DNA of 64,000 nucleotides, from assembly GCA_020064725.1 (NCBI GenBank), contig JAGTWJ010000006.1:372001-436000 (forward strand). Direction: 5' to 3'. This DNA comes from Drechslerella dactyloides (taxonomy: Eukaryota; Ascomycota; Orbiliomycetes; Orbiliales; Orbiliaceae). Shown here in pieces: positions 25,309 to 36,594 of this stretch; the stretch's first letter is position 1, and the number at the start of each line of letters is the position of its first letter. Both the position numbers and the translations under genes were made by a program. Under the pieces are notes generated by a model. The model saw only the letters and a list, made by a program, of their open reading frames with translations. It ran no database searches and was not told the origin of the DNA.

Positions 25309-26424
25309 CTAGTCGTCGAAGAACTCATTGGTCCAAATCTCCGGGCACAGAATCATGCAACAGAGCCCGCGGCGGGCCTGCAAGATAATCGAGACAAGAT
25401 GCCACTCACAGTAGATAAGCCGCTCAAGCCCCAGATCAATCCGGATCTCCTCGAGATTCGGCCAGATAGCCTGGAACGTCTCGATACTCGCGTCCGCGGC
25501 CAAGCCTGCCCAGTGTTTATCCTCATAGTGCAGTTTCTTAAGCGTCGACGGGACGATGTTGGGAAACCGAACCATATCCGGCCGGTCAACGAAGCCGACG
25601 TCCTCGTCTTTCCATCGAATGGCCAGCCGGAGCGTCTCGAGTGGTATTTCGCTGTAGATCGTTTCTGCAACGAGGCCGCCTGCCATCTCGAGGAGAATGT
25701 CGGAGACTGCACGGGCGTGCAGCGCGCAAGTCTCGACGGAGAGGAGGGTGATAGAGAGCAATCTCCGTCTGCCGTTGAAGACTGAGCGGCGAAGAATGTG
25801 CGTTAAACTGCGAGTACGGGTGCGCAGGTCCTTTTCGTCTTCCTCGGCAACAGAGAGGCGGATGGCGAAGCCGTCAATGGTGTCCGGGGCCATGGTGAAG
25901 GCAAGGCGGACGATTTCAAGAAGGCCGAGAATTTCGCAGTCATTCTCACCGTAGGTGTAGATTTGAAGTAGCGTCTTTTGACCCCGCAAATGGCGGGATA
26001 GAAATAGGTCAGCAAGTGGGGTCAGGTAGTCTTTCTGGATGGCGTCTTCATGTTTCGACCAGGCGTCCTTCGAGATATCTACTGTGACAGCACTATTGCG
26101 ATATTAGCACTCGCCTAGGACTATAAAGCAGCAATACTATCTAGCTAGTACTATATGAGTTCAATGAGAGTAGGGAAAAGTATCCTATCTAATTGCCTAC
26201 CTGATCCGATCATATATTCCATTGACCTTATGCTGCTCCAGCAACCCCGAGGTAACGGCATGCGGCAGCGTCAGTGGAAAGCGGTGCTTAATCGCCAGCC
26301 GTCGAAAACAAGCAGTATATGAATCTCGCGACGTCTGTGCGAGTGCCCAGAGCTCGCGGAAGCTGCAATAAGTCAGCATCTCGTCGACGAGCTCCGGCGG
26401 CAGTGGGATGGTGTTTAGCCACAT
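25309..26424 (-). CDS. F-box protein, shortened tandem paralog
   Basis: Exons (minus) read 26424-26201 and 26092-25309 (335 residues). The F-box is at about residues 4-43 (PLPPELVDEMLTYCSFRELW, then ALAQTSRDSYTACF), nearly the same as in the gene at 22863-24662. Exon 2 opens with AVTVDISKDAW, parallel to TVSIDVTKDVW in the paralog. The leucine-rich part ends IWPNLEEIRIDLGLERL, which lines up with FPNLEELYIDGGLAQKM. The paralog then has an intron and 239 more residues. Here the frame reads on for about 30 codons and stops, so the C-terminal domain is absent. Same orientation, head-to-tail duplicate. A 33-nt intron near the end is conceivable but too short to be likely. Confidence 0.7.
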
Positions 26425-26848
26425 TGCATTGGTGAAAGATGTATTTCGGAGGTGTGAAATTCAGGCACTCAATTGATGTGCTGCCGAGTTCAGCTGAACT
26501 TCTTGTTGCATGCAAGCATGCAGGTGAATTTATACTGGCCGTACAGTCTCGACGGTGGGGTGACCTTGTACGCATCCCGAGAATGATGTAATGCAAACAT
26601 GTAGTCCGAAAAGAGGTACTTTCGATATTTAATTCCACTTTATATAGCACAGTGAGCATTACGGATTGTAGGTTTATGCCGACTTCACAGTTACGGTCTG
26701 TTTCGATGCCGATAACGTTATGTGTACTTGTGGTACTTTGTATGCATGAGACTGGTCGTGACATTGCAAAATCAAATCATATCCGGCGCTCTATCCATAT
26801 AAAAACTCGCTACTTTACATTCCTCATATTAAATTGACCTCAATTGAA
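26425..26848. other. Intergenic between F-box gene and amidase
   Basis: Upstream region of the second F-box gene and 3' end of the amidase gene. A/T-rich; no feature recognised. Confidence 0.5.
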
Positions 26849-28680
26849 TCACAGGTAATCTTTGATCTGCGCATTGGGAATAATGTACGGCTGCGGGCCC
26901 TCCTTGCGCACGTTCGTCTTCTGCTCATATGCAAACGCGAGATTAATCAACTTCTGCTCATCAAACCGCCGACCCAGGAACGACAGCCCGAAAGGCTGAT
27001 TCGGTGCCCTGTTGACCAGTCCGCGCGAGTTGGGTTTCGGCGGCCGTGTCGACGCTGGGTAGAAACCCATCGGCACCGTCACGACTGGGTAGCCCGCGAT
27101 CGCTGCAATATCAGACGCAAAGGCCGATGGCATAATGAGTGCGTCAAGACCGCCTTTACCACCTTTGCTTTCCAGCGCGCCGAGAATTCCACCGACGCCA
27201 CCGAGGTAAACGTTGGCTTGGTACGCATTCCAGGCGAGCGCGCAGGAGTTATCCTCGCAAGACTGGTTGTTGGCGGAGATCCAAGTGTCGAGATTGCGAT
27301 CCGGGTAGGCTTCGCGTGGGTCGGTCATAGTGAAATTGATGAGATCTTTGAGCGAGTGGAGATTGTTGGGGTTTACAACGAGCTGGTCAAAGTACTGCTT
27401 AAGGTTGGTTTTGAAGTCGAGGTCAATGAGAATAGAGGAGTTGTCAGAGCGGAGATACTCGTCGTATGCAGGGAAGTTGGCGTTCTCGTAGATGGTCGCG
27501 CCGAGCTTTTTGATGACTTCAATAGACTGATTGAAAGCTGCGAGGACGGGACCGTTGTTGGACGAGGGAGTGATGGCGATACGGGGAATGCCAATCTTCG
27601 CGCCTTGGAAGGAGGAACGCTTGAGGTTGCGCCAGTATTCTGGGATCGTGTCGAAGGGGATCTCAGACGTGTAGTTGTCGTGAGGGTCCTTTCCAGCGAT
27701 GGCAGTGAGAAGGTATGCGGCGTCCTTGACCGTGCGCGCCATCGGGCCGACGGTGTCCTGGTGCTCACTGATAGGGATAACGAGGTAGCGGGAGGTCAGG
27801 CCGACGGTAGGCTTGATGCCTACGAGATTGTTCCGCTGGGACGGGCTGACAATCGAGCCAGATGTTTCGGAGCCGAGAGCGGCAAGGGAGAGGCCGATGC
27901 TTGCTGCGACACCGCTCCCACTGCTGCTGCCGCTCGGGTCAAGATTTGGGTAGTATGCATTGGTGATCTGGCCATGGCGAGAGCTCCAACCGGAAGAGCT
28001 GTTGGAGGAACGGTAGTTGGCCCATTGAGACATGCCAGCCTTACCGAGAATAATCACACCGGCGTCCCGGAGTTTCGCAGCAACGGTGCTGTCACGGGGT
28101 ACGACAGCGCCAAGCAGGGCGTACGAGCCAGCGGTATTGTTCATCTTATCCAAAGTCGCAATGTTATCCTTGATAAGGATTGGCACGCCATGGAGCGGCC
28201 CCCGTATCTTGCCTTTTGCGCGCTCCGCGTCGAGCGATGCGGCGATTGCCAGAGCATCAGGGTTGAGCTCGAGGACGGCATGGAGTGTCGAGTTGACTTC
28301 GCTGATTCGTGCAAGGTACGCCTTAGTTAACTGGACAGATGTGAAGCAGCCGTCGTAAAGGTACGTTGTGATGTGGTCTATCGTGATATCAATCAGGTCC
28401 GGGATTTCGTCTGGCGATATTTTACCTATAGCACTGTGATGTTAGCACATACGCTTCCTCCCTGTCTTCTCGAAGCCAGCCCGCTGTCCTTACGCAAGCG
28501 AAGGGACGGCGTCTGGTTTACGAGACAAACTCCTTCCGTAAATTGTTGAAAAAAGTAATCAGGCTCACAAATATGTGTGGCGGCTCGAGCATCATGAGTG
28601 GTATCTGCCGGCGCTGCATTGACGCCGCCAAATGCTTGTGAGACAAGCGCCGCAAGGCTAAGTGACTTTGAAAAGAGCAT
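26849..28680 (-). CDS. Secreted amidase-signature family hydrolase
   Basis: Amidase-signature enzymes hydrolyse carboxamide bonds with a Ser-cisSer-Lys triad. Exons (minus) read 28680-28494 and 28425-26849, giving 587 residues. The N-terminus MLFSKSLSLAALVSQAFGGV is a signal peptide, with likely cleavage after VNA, so the protein should be exported. Triad by position: Lys148 in PILIKDNI, Ser229 in PSGSSSGSGV and Ser253 in ETSGSIVSPS. The 24-residue spacing between the serines is the family norm. The usual DGGS before the nucleophile is TSGS here. The C-terminal half (IAAIAGYPVVTVPMGF, GLSFLGRRFDEQKL) is typical. The substrate cannot be told. A 498-codon antisense frame overlaps it and is judged a shadow. 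Confidence 0.9.
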
Positions 28681-30558
28681 ATTCGACCGCCGATTGCTGT
28701 ATAACGAGAGAACCGAGTTTGGGGCACGAATCCACAACGGCAATGAGCTTCGAATCCAACTCTTTTATAAGATCCCGATAGCCTTGCTGCGGCTCCTCGG
28801 TTGGTGATGCGGAGCACTTGGAATGGCAACTGTCATGTCGTAGCTCGTCACGGAAGGTCCTTGAGACGATAGGATCGCCGAGGATTCAGCTATTTCGTGC
28901 GTGGCGTCCATGTCTCCAGCAAGGACATCTGCCGCGTAAGGCAACATCACTATCAATTACGACGGACATAGCCCCAGTGGATCCAACGCATATTGTACTA
29001 CCATAGCTTCGTTGGCATTCATTGGGTTCAGCTATGATGTCGAAATCGAAATACTGGACGAATGTTCGTTCGCGTTCGCCTGGCGATAACCCGGAACATC
29101 GCTGCGATGCGTGCAGCAACTGCACGTCCGTTACATTGGCGGGGTATGTGTGCGGCTTTTGCCCTCTGGCCTCGTATATTGCATGTTGACCCCCATGTTC
29201 ACGGCCAAGAGTCCCTGGTCCCCACGACGGAGACAGAAGATTGAAGCTACCCAGCCGGCTCGCCAGCTTCCGATTTCTGCAACAAGCGAGCGCAACCATC
29301 TGTTTTCGGAATGCCCTTTTGATAAGGGACGTCGGCAGTGCTGTAGGAATTACAGTTCCGGGTGTTCCATTAATTTTCCATGCGGTGGGTCTGGAAATGT
29401 CTCGGGCGTACAGTGGAGGCATGCATGCACGCTGAATGATACGCTCCGTCAGCCTGTTCTTATTCTCTGGTTCGTGGGCCTTGCATAGAGGCTGGAAGCC
29501 GGAAGAAACGTGGGATGCCAGCCTACCTAACGTCAATCGATGTGGATCCGCGACTGATAAGGCCAGACTACTGCCGACAGCAGGCGCCGTGGACGGGCGA
29601 CCGATATTGGACGCGTCTCTTACCTGTTGTCAGTATGTAAGGTCATTGCGTGCCAGTTGACAGCGCCAAGTCGCGTGGAAGCAGGCCAGGGATCCGCGAT
29701 GCAATGCGATGCATGGCCGGAGTCAAATTCAGATGTTGACGCCAAGGCACGCCAGCAAGGAAGCTTAATTAGATGCATTGCGACGGTGGAATGAAGTCGG
29801 GCGGACATCGCAATTTATCCGTAGATAGGCAGGTCAACCTCTTATCCGGATGAAGTCGCGATGCAAGTTACGTTTGCTGCCGTCGGCAAGTTGCAATTGT
29901 TTACTATTCCGGGCGAGAGAGCCAGTGCGTGGTATTTTGATACCAGCAACGCATTGTCGGCATCCGTTCAACAACATTCAGACCAGGACCCGTGTCGACG
30001 TGTCTGCCACGTTTATGGTCCTAAGCTTCGAGCACCCCTGCATATAGGCCCCGCTTTGTGCCTTAGTCCATCCCATGTTGATCGCCGATGCAACGGAACC
30101 GACGTTGTCGCATGGCATTCCTGCATGCTGCACCTGTGGAAATCGACCTGAGCTCTCCATCATACGAATTCAATTACTGTATATATACATGTAGAGTAAT
30201 TCTATATTAAAAACCTGATAATATAGTTTCCAGGTATCACATTCTACGATGTCTTATCACGGATAAGTCGGATGGACTTGTTGTTACACCATTTTCAGTT
30301 CTATCGGTCGAGTCCGGATGTCTTTCCGATATCTACTATATATACGACGCGACGCTAGAAACTTGGCAGTGGAAAAGGAATTGCGAAGGTCCAACTATTC
30401 GTCAAAGGTTCTTGCCGATATATATTTTATCGAATATCGAATCTCTCCGGGCGATCTAGCGAACCGACAGACGCGACCTCCATTTCCCAAATTTCCACCA
30501 ATCACAAAAGCCGCTTAACAGTATATACGAATCCAAGCTAAGCTATCCATCTAGGAAT
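28681..30558. other. Intergenic, no supported gene
   Basis: 1.9 kb upstream of the amidase. A 216-codon minus-strand open frame (29536-28886) exists but has no family resemblance. The + strand frames of 60-125 codons overlap it and each other. From about 30.15 kb the sequence becomes A/T-rich with many TATA runs. Nothing else seen. Confidence 0.4.
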
Positions 30559-31947
30559 TCAAGCAGTTAGCTCTGCCAGCATCGCCTGCAACGCCTCCAA
30601 ATCAGTCTGTGACTGCACACGTTCAGCCGCCAGCTGCCCTGCCAAAGCATCCTCCGCTGATAAACCCGGATTATTAACCAGAAACTGGAACTCCTGATCC
30701 ACCAGGTCGTTGTCAAGCATAACATCGTCCATCGTGCCGCCATCTTGCTCTATCTCGCGCAGGAGGTCCCACACCGGGTCGTCGTCGGCGACACGCTGGT
30801 AATTCTCAATGCCCTGCAGCAGCCTATCGAGCTCCAGATCGACTTCGATGTCGGATGAGTCGGTCGAGAGGTCGTTCAAGTTGACGTCGCCGATCTGGTC
30901 GGCGGAGTCGATGCTGATTTCATCGAGTGGCTGGACGGGAGGTGGGACGTTGGTCGGGTCCTCAGTATCAACGTAGCCGAGGTCGGCGATATAGAGGTCG
31001 ACGGCGAGGCAATTCGCGTCCGAGTAGCGTTTGGATTGGGCAGCAGGCAGGATTCGCCTGTCGGGGACATCACGGCGGAGAACACGGCCGGATGGGGTAT
31101 CGCAGGCTGCAGTCAATCCACATCAATGATCATTGTACACTGGAATTAGGGGTATGGTTGGCGGAGATCAGACGTACAAACTAGCTTTGAGAAGTTGAGC
31201 ATGCTGAGGTTGGTATCGTCTTCGGCCTTGATTGGGTCGAGGATATCCCCAACGGTCAGATCGGTCTCAGTGGTTATGATAGTTCTGCCGTCGCGCTCGA
31301 CCTCGAACCTACATATATCACGTTATTAGCTTATTACCAGAGATATACAGCTTATCACTATGGAATTGAGAGAACACAGAGCAACCGCTAATGAGAGAAA
31401 GGGAAATTTACTTACGGTAACCGCCAGTTATATCCCAAATCCGAGTCGGCTCCCGTCCGGAACATCACCGGCTTCCACGGATCATCATTGTACATCAGAC
31501 TGCCTCCCCAGGCCGCAAAGGTCCGCGGCTCCTCGTATGCGTTGTTCGTGACAGGTCCAAACGGCGGGCCGAACAGCTGTAGGACAGATACAGGAGAGCT
31601 GACTTCGTCCAGATCGTAGACGCGGGGCCGCCAGCCAGGCATAGAGTCCGACTCGTCGCAAATCTCCTGTAAGAGTACGATCCTGTTGGCGCGGAGTGGG
31701 CGGCAGACTGTACAGAAGACATGTTAACCGTCGTTTTAGCCGTGCGCTTGAGAGTATCATATCGATGCATATAGCGCTGCTGAAATACCACCGTAATCTT
31801 TGTGAATGCATGCTTACCGTTCAGATCATATGTGGTACCGAGTTTGGTGTCATAGTGCCGCGCCTTGACGATAACGCCATGCGCCGAGCCTACGAGCGCC
31901 GCCGACAGCAGCAGCACCCGGGTGCTCATAGTCGATGTCCGCTTCAT
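30559..31947 (-). CDS. Predicted secreted acidic protein, unknown family
   Basis: Exons (minus) read 31947-31818, 31707-31416, 31308-31178 and 31106-30559, giving 366 residues; all joins keep frame. The first true ATG is at 31947. The N-terminus (STRVLLLSAALVGSAHG) is a signal peptide cut near residue 24. The middle is rich in Trp/Pro/Gly (SMPGWRPRVYDLDEV, LFGPPFGPVTNNAYEE, AAWGGSLMYNDDPWKPV) with at least four cysteines (in VCRPL, EICDES, VSCDTP and ANCLAV), which could form disulfides. The last 130 residues are strongly acidic and Leu/Ile-rich, with no cysteine. I recognise no domain. It might be an extracellular or wall-associated protein. It lies in the same orientation as the amidase. 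Confidence 0.65.
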
Positions 31948-33923
31948 CACCTCTGTAATTACAATGCCTGCAGCGACTTGCTGATTAGAGGTCGACCCAA
32001 ATCCTGCACGTGGCTGGCCGACGAGAGTCTAATCGATAGTTATCGCGACAAGGATATGTATGCTTAATTATAATGGTGCGATAAGGCTGACACATGCCCA
32101 TACTGTCTCGTGGGCGGCATACTCAAAACGTCTAAGCCTGTCTTATTTTGAGAGATTTCGCATCTGAACTCTAGGCGCCATACGTTCTTTGAGCGAGATA
32201 TTATTTCTCACAAGGGATGAATTCGAAATGTCTACGGCGGGTCAGACAACACAAAAAATGCAACATACTGCACGGATGCGCAATCCACTAACAAAGTGAT
32301 GTCTGAGAATCTAGATAAACACATGTCATCACTGTAGTTATCGCTGATATGTTTTGTCATGATCATGGCCAGGGAGGTTATCTTAAATAGACTTAACATA
32401 TCCTGGCTACCGCTCCCAAGCATCTTTGCGCCGCGTGACTAGGTAAGTTGAGGCTGACCATTGTTGTACAGTAAGGCATTATGTGAGCGAGGTAGCCGTG
32501 CCGTTAGTACACTTATCTAGCCTCGTTATCTAGGCAGCTTTTCGCGAAATATCGGCTGCTGCCGCGCACCGATGCGGTATGATCTCCGACGCGCGCTCCG
32601 CGGTGTCCGAAGACCTGCGCCCTATCCAATCCCAGTCGACTCAATATCATATATCATGCAATTGAGCACACGCATGCGCACGCCGGTATAACGTTATACT
32701 CTTATCGAAAATGCTGGTTACGTACGCACGACACTCAAATACAGCAAATATATCCGTCCAAACTGTATGAAGGCCATCTCAAGCATCACAGACGTGGATG
32801 TATAGCGGCAATTGGAGGCTCGGCAGTTGTGTTGCGTCGCTTGGCGGGCGGAGTGTTTCCATATTTATCACGCGTTAGTCAGCCTCTGACGCGGACAGCA
32901 CTTCACAACCACCCCACGAAATTAAATGCACGGAGATATAAGATTGTGGGAAGTGTTTCAAGGCAGTTTGGCTGAGAGTGTATTTGGCTTGGCGATGTGC
33001 TTGTATGCGGGCTGGATGTGCACGGGCGCATGGGAACGTAATCCGCGGCGGTGCTCGACAGCCTTCACGTTGACTGCGTTATGTAACGCGGCCGGTGTTA
33101 GGACGACAACTCGGCCGTAGGATGCGGCCCGGGTATACTCGCTGGAATTAAGCACGGCCGGCGTGTATTATTTTTCTTGCGGCTCCGGGCCACGTCCGCA
33201 GCCTATACATGGAACGGGGCCAGTTGGGCTGGAGACTGAACATACGTAATGTAGACACTGCGTGGCCTGCACCCTAGATTGGTCGCTGGGCTTGTGATAC
33301 CTGTTGCATTTGGGAACGAGTCCGCCGTCAATGACAGGGCTTGGATTTAACCACACTGCAATGAGCAACGTTAAGCTCAATCTTGTCATTTCGCCTTGTG
33401 GTTGGCGGATATCTGCTTGCTAAGCTTTACCCAAGACACCGGGATATCCTGGCGTATGGATAGCAGCCACCAAATATATATCCTCTTGACGATATATCTG
33501 ATACTGCAATCGACTACCTTGTTCATTATATTGGTTGCTTGTATACACATCTATTTTCAGGACGTTGCGATATCTATATAACTGTGATATTTCCTACTGT
33601 TGATACAACTTACTCTCATGGACTCGAAGTCGAAAGGGTATCGATACCACACCAGACATCGTCGACTTCGCTTCTTCTCGCGGTGGTGCTGCAGCTTTGC
33701 TGGCGTTTCGGCGTACCGTCACTACTGTCAAGCTCGAGACGCGTAATCTAATAACCGTCTCCCTATAACCACTATATTGTCCCTGGAGCATTGATTCGTT
33801 ATACATTATCATTTATATTTTCTACAGCTGTACGCGTATACGACCAACGATTAGTTTATCTCCTGTTCCTTCTTTTTCACCAAAGAAACACTGGGGTCTA
33901 CAGCGTCCGGCCCGTGAGTCACA
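31948..33923. other. Intergenic between divergent genes, no supported gene
   Basis: About 2 kb between the secreted acidic protein (minus) and the RTA1-like gene (plus). All open frames are under 125 codons and lack family signals. A/T-rich patches occur near 33.45-33.85 kb. Likely promoter regions for both flanking genes; no specific element can be named. Confidence 0.4.
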
Positions 33924-35234
33924 ATGGGATTCAACTGCGCAAGCTACGGTCAGCAATCCTCAAACATATGCATACACCCCCACAGCATAACTAACTAGAA
34001 ATTCGAAAATCTAGACTTCCAAAGCCCGGACTCAACGTCCACATTTCTCTACTGCCCGTCGCTCCCCGCCGCCGCCCTCTTTGCCGCCCTCTTCGGCCTC
34101 TCAGCACTCACCCACATCTTCCAAGCTTTCTATCACCGCAAGCTGCGCCTGTGCTGGGTCATCATCCTGGGCGCAACATGGGAAGCCGTCGCATTCGGTC
34201 TGCGTAGCGCGGCGACGCAGAATCCCTTGTCAGATGGACTAGGGATTCCGTCGCAGATTCTGATTTATTTGTCGCCGCTGCTGGTAAATGCGTTTGCGTA
34301 TATGGTGCTTGGTCGGATGGTATGGTATTATCTGGAAGCAAAGCGGGTGTTTGGTGTCTCCGCGACGCGGTTGACTGTCATCTTCGTCTGGTTGGACATT
34401 ATGTGAGTACCGTACTTTAACTCGACACAATCCGTTCACTATCCGACAAACGATATCTTGTTGTTGTATTTGTGAAAATAGTAAGTATAAGTGGACCGCA
34501 TGCTAACAGTAGTGTGTGCATGTAGCGCCTTCCTGGTCCAGCTCGTCGGTGCCTCTATGGCCTCCGCCCGCAACGATGACCCTAACGCTTCGCAAAAGGA
34601 TAAGGACGACGCAGCCCGCGCCCAGAAGAACGGCCTACACATCTACATGGGCGGCATCGGCTTCCAGCTGTTCTGGATCCTAGTCTTCTCGGCCGTCGCA
34701 TGGCGATTCCGGATGAAGGCTGTGATGGAGCGGGTGCGTGGCGTAGGCGTTGAACGGGAGACGAACTGGCGGCACTTGCTCGCCGTGCTGTACTTTACAC
34801 TGCTCGCGATTGTGGTACGTACACATATAACATACACAGCCTCCCATTATAACGCCCGAAAGGAGCTAACGATGTGATTTTTTAACTTTTAGATTCGGAT
34901 TATCTTCAGGCTGGTCGAGTTTTCCGGCGGCGAGTTTAATAATAATTTGACCACGCACGAGGTCTTCTTCTACGTCCTCGAGGCGACCCCAATGTTCATG
35001 GCATGTCTAACGTGGAACATATTTCACCCGGGCCGCTTCCTCGTCGGGCCGGACAGCGAGTTTCCACGGCTATCGCGCAAGGAGAAAAAGGCACTCAAGG
35101 CGGAGAAGAAGCGAGTGAAACAGGAGGAGAAGCAGGCTAAGAAGGAGGAAAGGGAGCAGCGGAAGCGGTGGAAGTTGGAGACGAAGATGGCGCGACGCGG
35201 AGGGGAAAGCAGCACCGACGTCGAGATGCAGTGA
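33924..35234 (+). CDS. RTA1-like seven-transmembrane lipid-related protein
   Basis: RTA1-family proteins are fungal plasma-membrane proteins linked to lipid flipping and resistance to membrane-active compounds. Exons read 33924-33948, 34015-34402, 34526-34814 and 34893-35234 (347 residues). Family marks are WEAVAFGLR, LLVNAFAYMVLGRMVWYYL, GGIGFQLFWILVFSAVAWRF, IRIIFRLVEFSGG and VFFYVLEATPMFMACLTWN, covering about seven membrane segments. The cytoplasmic tail (from about residue 295) is an unusually Lys/Glu-rich helix (KKALKAEKKRVKQEEKQAK), likely a coiled coil. Intron 1 has a weak donor (GTCAGC) but the join gives the expected N-terminus. Individual substrates of this family are rarely known. 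Confidence 0.9.
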
Positions 35235-36594
35235 CGGTGACTTATGATATGATGGACACGTATGATGGGCCATTTGATTAATTGGCGTCTTTACTGCTTC
35301 CTGAGTTTTATTGTTTTCCGTTGCGAGAGGATTTTGCACGATATCTTGTAGAGGCAGAACTTGCTTTTCGCCTAGAACCGAGGCTAGAAATTTACACGAT
35401 CCCGATGATTTATTTGGATCAAGCAATGCATTTGGTGGCAAGCAATAAAGTGGTTTCAGAGACGCTGACGAAAAACCAAGAAAATATCAGCTAAGCTAAA
35501 TTATATCACTGATCGAAGGAGTCTTGCGGTGGGAATATATCTTGAACGGCAAATGCTAGTTCCCGTTGTTGGAAACTGTATTTGATTGTAAATTGCAACT
35601 TGATTTTGCAACTAGCTACCCAGGAAGTAACATACAAAGCCTCCTTCTGTACTACCCAACAGAATAAAGATAACATTATGATTTTATACATTCAGGTGCG
35701 TATATTATATATATTGCGCGCTGTGCATATTGTCCATGCAGCACACGCTACCGTGACGTCTGGGTAGGCTGTGTGGACTGCGCTTTTATACAAAAGTATA
35801 TTGTCCTAATAGGTATTCCAGTACCCGCCTGTGCCCAGACACTACATAATATCCTGCTAGGTGAATGGTTGGAGGGCCCCCCTCAATTCTAGTGATTATG
35901 TAAACGTCCCTTGCAGCCCCCGAGCTCGAGATCTAGTAAGAATGGGCACCGCATTGCTTTTGAAATGTTTGAGTTCCATCCACAGCGCCGCCAGAGAGTT
36001 TGGCTTGCGAGGACAGTCCCATGCATATATGTATATTTCCACCTTGAATGTATCTGAATGGCAAGACGTATCAATTATATAAATCTCCCAGAATACACTA
36101 CGGTACTAATTAACATATATGGTGGTATTTATGATGTTATGTGCAACTCTATGAGCATTCATAACACTCTCCAACTCTGAAGATTATCATTATACAAAGG
36201 TAACATGTCCTAAACAAGATATCTCAAACCCCAACTCTCAGCGATACTACCCTATGCATTCGCACAGCTCCCCCTACGCATAGCCACCCAACAATTTCCA
36301 CCCATCGACGAATGTAAATTGCATTATAGAGGATGAGGAAGGCGAGAACAGGATCATAACTATCTAACATACTAAGCCGTTCTCGCTGGATATATAATCA
36401 GCTGTCTAGTCCTTGGAATATAATTATACTGAGCTATAGCATCTATATGGATCCTTATATTTAAAGGTTTCATACTCTTTGTTTAATATTCCATCCCGTA
36501 ACTAAGATTTCGTTCTATCGACTCGAGTAAGATACTAAAGCATCATTAGCTCTTCTACGAAACACCGTCAAGGCTCCAGCCCACTTTTAGAAAA
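35235..36594. other. Intergenic, A/T-rich
   Basis: 1.4 kb between two + strand genes. Open frames are under 75 codons. From about 35.7 kb the sequence is A/T-rich with several ATATAT runs. No gene, repeat or RNA was recognised. The end serves as the upstream region of the secreted subtilase-like gene. Confidence 0.45.

Noticed and set aside
26834..28330. 498-codon + strand open frame across the amidase gene
   Set aside because: It is antisense to a clear amidase with signal peptide and intact triad. Its composition (Arg/Val/Gly/Asp-rich) reflects complement of codon bias. No family resemblance.
28886..29536. 216-codon minus-strand frame upstream of the amidase
   Set aside because: Opens without good context, contains no recognisable domain and is Arg/Cys/Ser-heavy like random GC-rich sequence.
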